This document shows positions 1 to 12,828 of a stretch of DNA of 64,000 bases, piece after piece. The position numbers and the translations under genes are program-made. Origin of the DNA: Petrosia ficiformis (lineage: Eukaryota; Porifera; Demospongiae; Haplosclerida; Petrosiidae); NCBI GenBank assembly GCA_947044365.1, contig OX345645.1, forward strand, positions 5,527,741 through 5,591,740, read 5' to 3'. Position 1 is the first letter of the stretch. The number at the start of each line of letters is the position of its first letter. The notes under the pieces are model-generated. The model saw only the letters and a list, made by a program, of their open reading frames with translations, had not been told where the DNA came from and searched no databases.

Positions 1-1203
1 ATATATAACTCCTATTTGTCTGTTGTGAATATATACATAGGTATAGATCTAGATCTGGAAACTTTGAGTGGTATGCAGACTTTGCATATCAATAAAAGCC
101 TCATATCTTTCAAACAGTATACTCAGCATACCATTGATATCATAATATTAATTGGATTTTCTCTGCATATCAATGATATACATATATCTGCATAACTCTA
201 TATGCAATGCCGATTTACAGTGTATATTACATAATTATAATTAATTCTCTTATAAGTGAAACAAGCATTTTAATGTTTGTGTACTTCATTTGACTGTATA
301 CTAGTGTAAACAATAATTGGTAAAACAAGCCAAAGTGAAGCAAGCTCTTGTTTATGTTGTGTAAACAATACTTTGTTATTCTTGAAAACTATATAGCTAC
401 CTAGTGTACCTACAACTGAAGATACAGCTACTAGTAACTTCAATACTAATAGAATTTGTAATCTACCTGCTCTACTTGTTGAACGTGTTGTACTAATACA
501 TGTACATGTAAATGAAAAATGGCCAGTAATGGGCATTTTTAGTAAAACTGAAACTCTTTTAGTAAGCCTAATATTAATATTGATAACTAATAAAACTGTC
601 ATACTATAACTACATGTAAAAATGGTTATTATTCTCATAATAAACAACATTACAGTTTGAATCACATGTACATACATGTGTATACATGTACATTGTACTT
701 GTATATATTAATTTTACGGTATTCTTTTTAAAGATGTTTAATTTTTTCATGTACATGTACATGTACACTATATGCAGTGTTTCCCCAAGGATGAATATTA
801 ATGGTAATGTTCATGATGATTGCTCAACAGTACAGTAAAACAGTGTTTGTTGTTGAACATAAACTTTACAGTAGGGGAATGTACTAGTAGCACCTTTTGG
901 AGAAACACTGATTTCTTTTATTATTTCCATTAAATACGTAGAAAATAAAACAACAGAAAGACAAGTTAATTTAGGAATGGAAGCAGTGTACTGTTCCTGT
1001 TGTTCTTTGCATACATGTACATGTATCTGTGTATAACAGAATGCATTTTTTGTTTTCGGTTTTGACTTTTCAATCTCTGGTTAAAATAGAAACGGAACTC
1101 TGATTCAAGAAGCAGAAATGTGCTGTAAAAAAAAGGTCAATCTGCTCAATGTGCACACAGTCCCTTCCAAAGTGTTCTAATCTTTGTACATATCTTCCTC
1201 CAG
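1..1203. other. Gene-poor AT-rich stretch at left edge
   Basis: No convincing exon is seen. The stretch holds scattered copies of the palindrome TACATGTA and its extensions (for example near 500, 670, 750 and 1015) and several short open frames that look like low-complexity shadows. It could be intron of the gene whose possible last exon starts at 1204. Confidence 0.4.
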
Positions 1204-1286
1204 GTTTGTTATCATTTGTTCCATCTCAAAGAGTTTCTTCAACTCCTAAAACTGTTCCAGTAGCTGGTCTCATGCAACGTAGATAA
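1204..1286 (+). CDS. Possible terminal exon of an unidentified gene (partial)
   Basis: A pyrimidine-rich tract ending in CAG at 1201-1203 looks like a 3' splice site. From 1206 the frame reads LLSFVPSQRVSSTPKTVPVA and a few more residues, then stops at TAA 1284-1286. About 45 bp of this exon (1207-1252) recur almost unchanged at 2244-2290, so part of it has been duplicated. I do not recognise the protein. Seen: acceptor, open frame and stop. Inferred: that it is coding at all. It could be the last exon of a gene lying mostly left of the window. Confidence 0.3.
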
Positions 1287-2290
1287 CAAGAGAAAGGAAC
1301 AAAGGTACACATATATATATATACATACATGTACATGTACATGTGAATAGAGCATGTGTACATGCATGTACATACATGTATTTGTATATGTTTCTGAGTG
1401 TCCATATACATGTACATGTACATGTAATAACATGTGGCACTAAACACTAAACTAATTTAGTGTTCTTTTAGTTAACTATAACTAAAATCTCTTTTAGTAA
1501 GGCATTTTGACTTTTAGTTAACTAAATTACAAGTCTGTTGTAATAACTATAACTAAAATGAAAATTGGCCAATAATAAGTGTTATTAACTAAAACTAAAA
1601 CCCCTTTTAATTAATATTATTTTAGTTAATTAAACTATAACTAAATTGCAAGAAACTAGACATACATGTACATGTATATCTAAAAGTGGTAATTATTGTC
1701 AAACTAAAATAACATGTCATGTAGTGTATAGTTTAATCCCATAAATGTAGTACATTTTCCTGAGGTCAAGATGAACATGAATGACCTTTTGATACATGTA
1801 CATTTGTTTTATTCATTTACATTGTAGTTACTAGAAATTGATGAAGTTCCAATGGCTGGACGAAAGAAAAGAAGAATTAGTGGTATGTAATACATGTAAC
1901 TACATGTATTATTTACATGTGTGTTGACAATAATCCATGCATGCATGTACATGTACATGGGAGCTCTGCCTCAAGATACTCCCATAGAGTATTAAAGACT
2001 CTTGGTGGGCTTTGGGGAGGCTAGTCTATGTACTACGGCCCTGCATGAGGGAAGTACATACCTCCACTATGCAGACCAGAGTTTATGTTACGGCCCTGCC
2101 TGAGGGAAACATATTGCTCTATGGATTATTATCCATGTGACTATAATATTTACATGTATATCTTCTACTATGGATGGAAGAACTGATGGCTTCATTGCCT
2201 CGCCACCCGTCAGTACATAGTAGTGTCCATCTCTGGATATTGGTTATCATTTGTTCCATCTCAAAGAGTTTCTTCAACTCCTAAAACTGA
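1207..2290 (+). repeat. 45-bp direct repeat flanking about 1 kb
   Basis: The segment beginning TTATCATTTGTTCCATCTCA at about 1209 recurs at about 2246, both copies running through CAACTCCTAAAACTG. The left copy is part of a possible exon. The right copy runs directly into the gag-like retroelement remnant, so the duplication probably predates or accompanied that insertion. Confidence 0.7.
1828..1882 (+). CDS. Possible short internal exon, unidentified
   Basis: A short open stretch has a plausible acceptor (ATTGTAG, ending 1827) and a strong donor (GTATGT from 1883). It reads LLEIDEVPMAGRKKRRISG with the last codon split. The basic KKRR run could be a nuclear localisation signal. No family is recognised. 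It lies downstream of the stop at 1286, so it cannot follow that exon in a single transcript unless splicing is alternative or one of the two is a duplicate. Confidence 0.25.
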
Positions 2291-3380
2291 CAGGCTACTT
2301 TCGGAGTAGAGTCTTACCTTAGACCTGTACCCAGTAGAGTTCTACCTAAGCTATGACTGTCTAAGGTGTCTAATGATGATTGCTCCCTACAGAAGCTTGT
2401 GGGCATAAAGGCCAACAGGAGGGAGGGGTTCAGCTCAGACCAGTCCATGGCGGGATTGGCAGCTGCCTGTGAACGGCATAGTTGTAGGTCCGCCATCTAT
2501 CACCCCCGAAACGTCCTGCTTCCTGGACGATGTTCCTGAGGTATGCCAGGCGGCCTTTTGTTAAGTCAGGCCTGGCCTCCGACAGAATACCTATGTACAT
2601 GTATGTCGTGAATGCACAGACCCATGACCTGATTGATGCCACCTCCCTCTGCGTAGCCTGCTAGCGTGGTACTTGACCACACAAAGCTTCCAGTCTCTCC
2701 ATCAGGGCGATATTGTCTGGGAGAAGCTCCCTCATGTTGATGAAGTGCAGTGCCTGGATCTTCGCCACCAGCATCGCTGGGATGGGTGTTGAGGCCTTTG
2801 AGAAGATGAATGGCGCCAGGGAGCAGGCTCCAGCTGGAGTGAGGGGAGCCAACAGAGTAGGCAGGCTGGTAGTTAGGCTGCATTGGTGCATCCCTCCTTC
2901 GGCAGCGGGGCTGGTAGTGAGAGCAACGGCAGAGAATTTGAGAAGGTTTGAAAATGAGCTATGGAGCTGGCTGGCGGGGGAGCTGTAGCAAGAAATGATA
3001 GAATACATGATAACTGGAGAATAATGGATGAGGCTTTTGCTGCACACAAGAACTGACTTGCTAGCTGACATGCACACACACTATTCTAACCTTGTGAGCT
3101 TGAGGGCGAGCTATTGTCCTGTCTTCCCGTTAGCTTAGAGGATATGAGCTCTCTCCATACACTATCGTCCTGCGACAAAGTTGGAGGCTCTGTGCCTTCG
3201 CCGGCTATGGGAGTTTCTGGGTCTTGAGTGTCCGACATGGAGAGACTTAGAAAAAAAAAAAGAAAATGACCTGTCTGCTGTGTTTTTTAGACTGAGGTAC
3301 GGCACGTGGACTCCGTGTATTTAGATTGAGAGTGGGCGCCGCCTCCTATATGGCCATCTTAGCTGGCTAACAAAGCCGGC
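1950..3380 (-). mobile_element. Decayed retroelement with gag-like ORF
   Basis: This stretch is clearly more GC-rich than its surroundings. On the minus strand a plausible first exon starts at ATG 3239 (MSDTQDPETPIAGEGTEPP...) and ends at a GT donor near 3092; an acceptor (CTTGCTACAG) lies near 2988. Frames downstream read ...AMLVAKIQALHFINMRELLP... (2661-3077), then GGDRWRTYNYAVHRQ (2430-2642), then AMDWSELNPSLL (2314-2496). The order 'LVxKI..LxFxxMxELLP', 'W..YxxxxRxxA', 'WSxxNPxLL' is what I know from metazoan gag-like ORFs next to YR or LTR retrotransposons. The three blocks lie in different frames, so frameshifts or missed introns break the ORF. At 2035-2110 the phrase TACGGCCCTGC occurs twice. 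The element class is uncertain (DIRS/Ngaro-like or Gypsy-like). Confidence 0.45.
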
Positions 3381-3412
3381 CACCTGGGGATCCCCCGTTG
3401 ACTCTGCTTAAT

Positions 3413-3775
3413 ATACTAGAATAATAAAAAACATTTTTAAAAATGAAAGTGTATGTAGGGATATATATCAAAACCGAAAAAGCACAGGAACAAGATGGCT
3501 TTGGCAACAAATAGGGATGTATATCAAAACCGAAAAAGCACAAGAACAGGATGGCTTTGGCAACAAAATGAAATACCACTTCCACATAACAACCATACAT
3601 AAGTATCACTTCTTTGTGTTTTGCCTTTACTTATGTTGTCTATACTTATGTAGGGTTGTTATGTGGAAGTGGTATTTCATTTGTTTCCAAAGCCCTCTTG
3701 TTCCTGTGCTTTTTCGGTTTTGATATATATCCCTACATACTCTTTCAAAATGTTTTTTTATTATTCTTGTTTATA
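3413..3775. mobile_element. Foldback (inverted-repeat) element
   Basis: The left arm at about 3413-3609 and right arm at about 3640-3775 are reverse complements, for example ATGAAATACCACTTCCACAT against ATGTGGAAGTGGTATTTCAT. Within the left arm a ~56-bp unit containing CAAAACCGAAAAAGCACA is tandemly duplicated (3456-3511 and 3512-3567) but is single in the right arm. Open frames here are shadows of the hairpin. This is a MITE-like foldback with no coding capacity. Confidence 0.8.
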
Positions 3776-6357
3776 TTCTATTTTTAAAGAATTTTTGATC
3801 AAATACGTGATGACTATTTTGTTTCATTTGCAGTACTGATATTTTCTGCAGGAACGGTGTCCAGAAGGAGACAGTACTCAAAATTTAATGCAATACTATA
3901 ATTATTTTTTTATTACAATTCCTACATCCTCTTTCATTTTTGAACATGTTTCTATATTATTCTTGTTTCGATTCTATTTTTAAATGACTCAGTATAATAA
4001 TATATACCACTACGTACTCTTTCATTTTTTAAAATGTTTTTTATTATTTTCGTATACAATGAATTAATGGAACAATTGTGATGAAATTTCTTATCTGAGA
4101 GTGATCAACTAACACATTCAGTTATACTAATGATTTGTACATGGACAGTTTCAGTATCACCTGGGTTTACAAATTTTGCTATTTGTGGAAGTGATGATAT
4201 GCAGTACAGAAGCACATTTACTTATACTACTGAATGATTTGTACATGGACAGTTCAGTATCATCTAGGTTTACAAATTTTGTTATTTGTGGAAGTGATGA
4301 TATGTATAATGCTTTATACTGTTTTGTAGAACACTATTTCTCTTAAAATTAATGGGTGTGTTTTAAAGGTGTGATTTATTAAAAATGGCATTCTATCATA
4401 AGTAGGTTGCTGTAGTGGCTGAAAGTTTTCATTGTCTAGGTCAAGAAACAGAACAGTATGAAGTTTGTTCCCCTGAATTTAACTTGAAATAAATTTGTAT
4501 TTGTGCTACAACTATTTTAATAGTTCCAGAAACATAGAAATCTATTTTTATGAAAAAGAAGAATGAAGAAGAATAATATGAACATTTCGCCAGTTTTGCT
4601 ACTCGCCGGTTCTATACTTTAACGAAGATGTCTGAACATCTAAAAGATATTGTTAGTTATAAAAATACTCAATATATTGTAAGTTATGTATATTTAAACT
4701 TAATTGTATATATTACCACAGATTTCAGCTTTCCACTTCCAATTGAAATGTATGGGCGGCCTTTTTTTTCCAGGCCATCCCTACATAGAGAGTACTACCG
4801 TAGTCTCTGATACATATATACATACACAGATACATACATACATGCATACATACATAAATACATATTATACATATACATATATACAACTTACATAGATACA
4901 TACATGCAGCATGCATACACATACATACATATTACATATATATACATACATACATACTGATATACACACACATGATGTGAATTGTTATAGTATATGAGTC
5001 AGACTGTTCACATGGTTTAATTGTGGGAGAAGTACTGACATGTAAACTGATACTATTGAATATTGATTCATATTATAATATCAGTTTACTTAGTTATTGT
5101 GAATAACATTCTAACGCTAAAAGATAAGAATATGACTTACTATATGACACATGAATTCAGCATATTAGTACATAGAAGTGCAATTCAGGTAACCATAACA
5201 ACTATAAATTAAATTACACAATTATTGATAAATTGCCTCTGACTAAATAAATATATACAGAGTTAAATAGATAGATAATAGATGGATGGATCAATGGACT
5301 GATGGATGGATACATGAATGGATAGACAGATACATATATATAATATACTAAGGGTTTATGTATGTTATTGTACATACGTACGTAAGTATGTATGTATGTA
5401 CATACATACATAGATACATACAGACATACATACATACATAGTTACATACATATACCATACATGCATACATACAATTAAAGTGATTCTTGTATACAACATG
5501 ACACATCACATTTGGTTAACTGCTGATGTGAAGTGTTATATTATATGCTTTATTCATGTTCATAATATAATATTATCAGTTATTATGTGTATTAATAGTG
5601 GGAGAAGTACTGATATGTAAACTGTTACTATAGAATATTGATTATATCATTCATATTACAATATCAATTTACTTAGTTATTATGGATAACATTCTAACAC
5701 TAGAATATGACTTACTGTATGACACATGAATTCTGCAATTAATGATGTGAATGGATGCTATTATGTATATATTATTATAATGATATGCAATCATAATATA
5801 TACAATATATTATATTATTGTACTTTGCTGTGTAATTGATTGCTAGACAGAGAACGGATAAATGGACAGATAAATAGATAAATGAAAGACATTCAAAAAG
5901 ATAGATGGAAGGAAGATAGAGTGATTAATTGTACTTGGATTGATATTTCAATAGATAGATAGTTACCTAGATAAATAGAAAGATAGATAGATAGATAGAT
6001 ATAGTTATCTTTTGCTGCTCGTTTTATACAGTAGCTCATTTGTGCACTTTTACAACTTTTATTACTCCAAAAGACTTGATCACAGAATTACAATAAAACT
6101 ATAAAATATTATAACAGTACAAAAAAAATTCTCAGCAATTAACTCAATCCAAAATAAACTTTTAGGATTCATGCTTGAATCCAACTTGAAAGATTGAAAT
6201 GTATGCCCTGTGGAGATAATTGCATAATCAGTATATTTAATATAAGACAAGATGTGTCTATAATACCTGTTGTCTGGGATTCCAAGTTTCTTATCAAGCA
6301 AATTATGTTTATATTAATTTAGTTTTTTCTCTTCTATTCCCTCTTTTAATTACCTGT
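3776..6357. other. Non-coding stretch with tandem and simple repeats
   Basis: No gene is seen. It holds repeats of an end piece of the foldback element (about 3731-3790, 3920-3985, 4010-4060) and a ~100-bp tandem duplication (4109-4202 and 4211-4302, sharing GATTTGTACATGGACAGT). ATAC microsatellites lie at 4805-4965 and 5380-5475, with GATG/GATA runs at 5280-5330 and 5940-6000. A further direct duplication pairs 4960-5110 with 5500-5720 (shared GTGGGAGAAGTACTGA); a third copy lies near 13565-13700. Confidence 0.6.
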
Positions 6358-6598
6358 GGATGTAATTGCTTTCCAACGGGTTCGATGTATGTTTATATAT
6401 ATATATATATATATATGTTTGTGTCACCTACACGAGTATGCGTTGTATACGTAGTTAAGGAAGTTACATCATTCCCGGGGGGGGGGGGGTTGGGGGGCTC
6501 AGTCAAATAATGGGCGTGGCGTGAAAAAGAATGCGCGATCAAGCTCTACACACCATGATTACTGAATGCTGGACACCATAAAGCAATCATGGGGATAC
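6358..6598 (+). mobile_element. MITE family copy 1
   Basis: The ends resemble TGTAATTGCTTTCC and its inverse AAGCAATCATGGGGAT. The interior holds the family core: GTAGTTAAGGAAGTTACATC, ATTCCCGGGG with a long G run, then GGGCGTGGCGTG. Further copies occur at 14882-15513, 28003-28394, 31010-31237 and 63495-63775. There is no ORF. Confidence 0.65.
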
Positions 6599-6744
6599 TT
6601 TTTTCTCTATATACACTTGTTGGATAATTATTTGATGTAGACACTTTCAACAACATAATACGATGGGAATAACTAATAATACACCAAAATAGAAAATGAG
6701 AAATAACAGATTGCTGATGTAGAAATGATGAATGATGAGGCCCT

Positions 6745-6945
6745 AGCCCTAATATGCTTCTGTAGAAATCTGAAATCTGCTTCCTGAAATCTGAAATCTA
6801 AATTCTGAAATCTGAAATTTGCTTTCCGAAATCTGAATTCTGAAATCTGAAATTTGCTTTCTGAAATCTGGTGGTTGCAAATTAAAATCTGAAATTTGCT
6901 TTCTGCAGTCTGCTTTCTGCAATTTAAAATCTGCTGTTTTTTTTT
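6745..6945. repeat. CTGAAATCTG-type tandem repeat
   Basis: Repeats of TCTGAAATCTGAAATTTGCT and variants fill about 200 bp. The minus-strand open frame across it is a repeat translation, not a gene. Confidence 0.8.
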
Positions 6946-7189
6946 TTGTTTTGTACAAAATGCAGAACAATAAGAATTTTATATATATGTAGCGAAAATT
7001 CTTCCCAATTAAGATAATTATGATTATTTCATGACGTTCAGTATACTTGAATTAGATTGGTGTGCATGATTCTCTGTATGTTAGTAACCAAGGAAAGTGC
7101 GCTTTTGACGCAGTGGGTGCGGCTGGTGACCGGATGAGACTAAGAAGTATATTTAACGTAGCAAACTTCGCATTGCTCAGTTTGCACCA

Positions 7190-7400
7190 TTCGTGAGGTT
7201 CTCCTTTTCAAGCTCTAGTGATTCCAGATTTTCTCTTTCACAGTAGTTCAACCTTTGTACAGTGGTCACTACAGGAACCTTGCTGCTATTTCTATTAGTG
7301 AGGTTCTTTTTCTCTCAGCTCTAGCTCCAGTGATTTCATTTCTCTATTCATAGTAATTCAACAGTGATCACTTCAGGGATAATACTTCTATTTGTGAGTT
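7190..7400 (+). promoter_or_regulatory. Tandem ~120-bp duplication upstream of the NTPase gene
   Basis: Two imperfect copies share GTGAGGTTCT, AGCTCTAG, AGTGATT and TAGT..TTCAAC. They start near 7192 and 7298, with a partial third 'TTTGTGAG' near 7390, and end about 400 bp before the proposed start codon at 7804. A 5'UTR or promoter role is inferred from position only. A TATC microsatellite follows at 7440-7510. Confidence 0.3.
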
Positions 7401-7803
7401 TCTCTTTCTCTTGTTCATGTTTTTCTATTGCTGTGTATCGTTTTCTCTATCTATCTATATACATGATCTGTCTATCTATCTATCTATATATCTATCTATC
7501 TATCTATCTTTGTATGTAGTAATTTCATTGCTATATGCTAGTGTTTGCTGTCTTATACTTCACTGTACCTAGTAAGTAACAACATACTGTAAAAATTACA
7601 TCAAAAAAATCGTTTATAAATTTTGTTGCTGTTGCGATCTTCATTTGAAGGAACTTTTCCATATTCTTTTCATGTAATTCATTGTATTTGCTCCTAAGAC
7701 TGCGTCATTACAATACTTTATTTTTCTTGTTTTGTACTAATAATAATTGTTACATAACTATTTTTACAATCATTGTCAATTAATTTACATGTAGACAAAG
7801 AAT

Positions 7804-10437
7804 ATGGCTCAAAATAATATACAGTTAACTGAGACAAGCCGCAAAAGACCAAGAATGTAAGAGTTATTGCTATCTGCCTTGTAAAATTACCTTATTTCAA
7901 TTTTTAGTTGCAAAATTTTATTCCTACCTGGACTTAAACTATGACTCTATTTTTTCTTTTTTAGTGACACAGAGCCAATCACAAATGATGATGGTGCATC
8001 CATGGATGTAGTACCTGATGGAGATAATACTCCTCTTCCTTCCCTTCCTTGTAAGCATAAATTTGTCCCTTGTTAAAATTAGTTCACTATTGCTTTGCAA
8101 CACTCGTTCAGGAAGGGGAATGTGCTTTGAATGATCAGCTCTTTCCTCTCCCTAACATAAAATCTCCGTGAGAATCTTTTTTTAGTTTGAAACTCTAACT
8201 TCTAGGATTGTGCATGTGCCTCTAGGGGCATGGGTATGAAATTAATGCGCCACCCTTCCCTGTTGATCTTATATTGTTGTTTTAATTAACTAAAACCCTT
8301 AAGTAATTATTAAAAGTTTGCAAGAAAAAAAAAACAAACAAAATGAATTTTGGTGCTAAAACGACTAAAAGTGCTATAGTGTGTACAGCAGCATACAAAG
8401 TCATAATACTAGATCCATGCTTCTATTGGCTATCCCTGTAACACACAGCAAGAAATTTCTCCACTGTATGACTAATATCACGCGTTCGGTTTCTGTGTAT
8501 CTTAAACTTGGCATTATTCGAACATTACCAACCAACTGTATGTAAGAATAAATCACCAAGCAGTGTACATTTGTTATTTATGTTACTGTTTATGCTTCCC
8601 TTATGAATATTAATAATATTATCCAAGATTCAGTGTGCTTACTCAAGCCATTTTTAAAAAATCTAGTCAATTAACTTCTCATTTCAGCAGAACTGAATTG
8701 AATTTGGTACTAAAGTTACATGTACCTGTTATAACATGTACCTGTCTATTATTATAAAGTACTGCCCTATAGTCAGCCATTTCTTTTAAACATGTGTAAC
8801 ATATTAATAATAGGTGCAAGCCCACAATAGGTTGTGATTTTTTTCTTTTTTCTTGTTTAGATAGCCCAATACCATTTAAAAAAGAAATAAAGCCAACTAA
8901 ACCGGAAATCCACGCTTTCAAAAATTTTATCATCCAGAATCACAGCAAACCGGGATCTATTTTTGAAACTCCCGTAATGAAAGACCTACTGGAGACAATC
9001 AAGGATCCAAATACTAAATGCAAGAGCTATGCATTGGTAGGACCTAAGGGAACCGGAAAAAGTACTGCATTATACTGGTTATATCGCCAACTACAAAACT
9101 GCTTTTTCAAAGTTGTGCCTGTATTGGCAATTGAATTAACAGAAAATAAATCATATTTGGATGAGATTGCAGATTTGTGTGAACACTCACAATATATTCT
9201 TGTTGAACTAGCCCACATTTATATTGCAAAAATAGGTCAATTGAGTTACTTTCTGGCATCGTATATAGGCGAAAAAACGATAGTTTTAGCCACATCATCG
9301 TCATATCGTGGCATGAATTAACTTGGTTATCGAGCACAATCTTCAGAAATGGAAACATTGTTAGATTCATGCAAAATAGTTTACACAACTACTTTTGATG
9401 AAAATATGGCTTGTGATTTCCTCAAACAATGTAATCCGGAATTACAATGCAATGATGAGGAAGTTAAACGTGCAGTGAAAATAGCTGGATACATCCCGGG
9501 ATTTATGTCGAAAAATGTCAAAACATTGGAAGATGTTCAAAAGTATGTGCGTAAAAAAGTACTTTGGGAATGGAAGACGATTTTTCCATTTTTGGCAAAA
9601 GACGACAGCTGGGCAAAAAAACAGCATATACAACTGCTAATAGCGCTCATACACCATCTACCTCTTGCTGCTGTTGACCTAGAAATTGATGATGCTGAAG
9701 ACTTATTACCTGTACAATGCTTTTTAGTATACATCGATAAAGAAAGCATACCGAGATTCTATGTGGATTTACCTACAGAAACAGTCAGTAGCATAATACA
9801 AAGTATTCGCTCATTCATAACAGGAGTAAAAAGTGATGAGCCAAGTGTGTTGGGATATTGTTTTGAGGGGGCGGTGTCCGTTATTTTTCAAGAAATAACA
9901 CTTAATTTAAAAATTGCATTTCAAAATCCTAATGATACTGCTAATAGGCCTTCTGACATCGAAAATTTCAAACTCAATCATGAAATTTGGCCAACCAGAT
10001 ACGAAAAAGAAAGACTACAAAATATACCTGTAGGTTATTTATGCCATACACAAAAGCACACCCCAGGAATAGACTATTTTTCACTCGTTAAGCATAACAA
10101 ACTAGGGAATTGCCTTCTACTAATACAGACATCTATTATACAGCAGGGCCACCAAAGGAAAATCAAAACATTTGTGCTGACCAACAAACATTTCTTTTCT
10201 TTACAGATTGATGGTAAAAATCTGGACTCTGTCATATATTTGTATCTCAATCCAAATTATGACGACAATACACTGGAAGGAACTGATTACTTAAAAAACG
10301 TTTTAGATGACCGTCATACAATTAAATACCTAAAGGATTACTCCTGGTACTTTGCACAACCAACTGGTGATAGTCAACTTGCAATCATTGGCAAATATTT
10401 TGAAACTAAACACCTAATTGGGTTTGGGTATGCATGA
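7804..10437 (+). CDS. P-loop NTPase, Crinkler/CR-effector-like, with an in-frame TAA
   Basis: Three exons fit cleanly: 7804-7856 (ATG, donor GTAAGA), 7965-8050 (donor GTAAGC) and 8861-10437. All phases agree, giving about 570 codons. The N-terminus is basic (SRKRPRM) then acidic. Exon 3 carries a Walker A motif, GPKGTGKST, followed by ALYWLYRQL, then hydrophobic strands and a possible Walker B-like ILVELAH. Near the C-terminus (about 10110-10180) is LLLIQTS....HQRKIK, resembling the 'QxT...H.iK' part of restriction-endonuclease-fold CR/Crinkler domains. That family pairs a STAND-like NTPase with a nuclease and is known from oomycetes and many animals, including sponges; assignment here is by eye. 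The oddity is a TAA at 9319-9321 (after ...SSYRGMN), with the same frame open for another 370 codons. It could be a recent pseudogene, a polymorphism, readthrough or an error. No neighbours form an obvious functional group. Confidence 0.5.
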
Positions 10438-10439
10438 TG

Positions 10440-12536
10440 ACTGACTCGTTGAATTAACAGACAAAAAAGATTATGTATGTTTGGTAGGCCTCATTAAATT
10501 TCATTAACAAATAATTATAATTCTAATAAAATTTCATTAATGTTGATAATTTAGTTATATAATTATTAATTATAATTACTGTCAAAAAGCTTGATATATA
10601 GGTATGGGACTCATGATCAATTGCATTTGTATTAATGTGTTTCGGTAGTAGATTTCAGTATTATAGTAAATAGCAACCTCATTTGAATATCAGTTTTACC
10701 AAAAGTGTTTCCCGTTTGGTATTTAGGTATTGGTAACTTGGCAGTAATAAAAGTAACACTGGTCTTGTCAACGAAAAAATATAACAGCACCTTTATTGAA
10801 CACTGAATATTGACAGTTCCATGAGATTAGCATCAATTAGACCAGAAATTAAATACGCTCTTAACTTTATCCGTTAATGCAAGAAATTAAAATATCGTTT
10901 CTAACAGAGAAGTAGGCCACAGTATATTATCGCTTGAATGTACTAAAGTTTTATGCCAAAGCCAAATATATATCACATACACAGTATAATACTAAATAGC
11001 AAGTATTTGACAATTGATATTATGCACATGTATATATACATGTACCCGACTATCAACACATCAATGTAAAAAGTAATAGGTTATTTTAACCTTCAGTTGG
11101 TTACAGAAGTTGCAATGCAATAACTAACATTACCTACCTAGAAAGCAGCATTTATTTATATATCCAGTCTCACTGAGGAATTGAAACTGATGTAACCAAA
11201 TGAGAGTTAAAATAACCCATTCATCTTTACATGGATTTACACCCCACACTGCAAAAAAAAAATTGTTAAAATAACTATTTTAGGTTAGTATAGTTGCAAA
11301 GATTTAACAATTGGTTGGTTATTCAGATTGTTATTGATTCACACATTCTTAATGCCATCCATATATAGCTACTTTGTACTAATTATAAACAATCAGTATA
11401 ATTTTTGGGTGCTGTCTACTCATATTTCATACCAAGAAAATTTACCACTTAAAGTGATTGTATCTGGTAGTGTATGGCCAACAAAAGGTTTGGAGTGTAC
11501 ATTTTTATACTTGGTGCACATAATGTCATAGTAACATCATGCATGTAGCCACAACAATCTGTATGACAAACTACATTGAAATTTATGCTTTTTTGCAACT
11601 GTACTAACCAATACATTTGTTATTTCAACCATTTAATTTTTGCGGTGCATGCTACCAAGAAAAATGGTATTTTCAACAAAGTTTAAATAAAACACTTATA
11701 CTAGAGTACACATGCACTATTACATTAGTTAATTGTATCATATCATATGGACCACACACCCTAGTAGAGCATGCCAGCATATATCATAGTCTTAGATTCT
11801 ACTCAGAATCTATTAGAGTATTGAAGTTAATACCTGTAATATCTGTAGGTCAGTATATGTTTTAAGGGCAATCCTGGACAATCTGAATTATATATAATGA
11901 TCAGATTGTTTCGACCAATTGGGTCTCATCAGCATGGTGTATCCCAAATCCACAATAAAATACATTGTTACATTGGTCATAACATTTCAGATTAATGATG
12001 ATATCATCAATCACTACATTTCATTGTCATGCTTTCATTATAATAATAATGCTGCCTAAACAAAACTGTTAAAATATTTGTTAAAATAACCATTTTATTG
12101 ATAAGTACATTTGGCAGGATTTAATAAATATTCAGTTATTGAGATTGTTATGGATTCACACCATAACTACTTTATACTAATTATAATCAATTAGTTGAAG
12201 CAGTATAAATTTAGGGTGCTGTCTACTCATATTTCATACCGTCCAAGAATTTACTTAATATACCACTTAAAGTGATTGTGTCTGGCAGTGTTGGCCAACA
12301 AAAGGGTTTGGAAACCTGTAAATACATAATTTAATTTATACTAGGGTGCATTTTTATACTTGGTACGCATAATGTCATAGTAACATCATGCATGTAGCCA
12401 CAAACAACCTGTATGACAAACTACATTAAAATTCATTCTATTCCTTGCAATTGTACTAACAAATAAATTGGTTACTTTAACAATTAAATTTTCATTTTTG
12501 CATTAAAGCATGTAAAAGGTTGCACATAATAATTAT
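10440..12536. repeat. Dispersed repeat region with two direct copies of a ~320-bp unit
   Basis: No gene is seen. Copy A (about 11297-11600) and copy B (about 12110-12470) share GTGCTGTCTACTCATATTTC, CACTTAAAGTGATTGT and GCATGTAGCCACAA. A further copy lies inverted at 59925-60310 and a partial one at about 60660-60800. Between A and B, 11868-11960 (CAGATTGTTTCGACCAATTG) has an inverted relative at 61700-61785. Both unit copies are preceded by A-rich or GTTAAAATAAC stretches. It is probably a non-autonomous element. Confidence 0.55.
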
Positions 12537-12772
12537 ATGTATGTATGCATGTACGTATATGTATACATACATACCTACATACATATATACATGCCTATAT
12601 ACATACATATATATTTACATATGTACATAAATACATATTTACATACATACACATACATACATACATATTATATACATACATGCACATACACCATACATTT
12701 GTACATACACGCATACATACCTACAATACATGCTTACATACACATACATATGCACATAAATACATATGTACA

Positions 12773-12828
<56 letters not shown>

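Noticed and set aside
6749..6970. Minus-strand frame with FQISEFRFQIS repeats
   Set aside because: Direct translation of the CTGAAATCTG tandem repeat.
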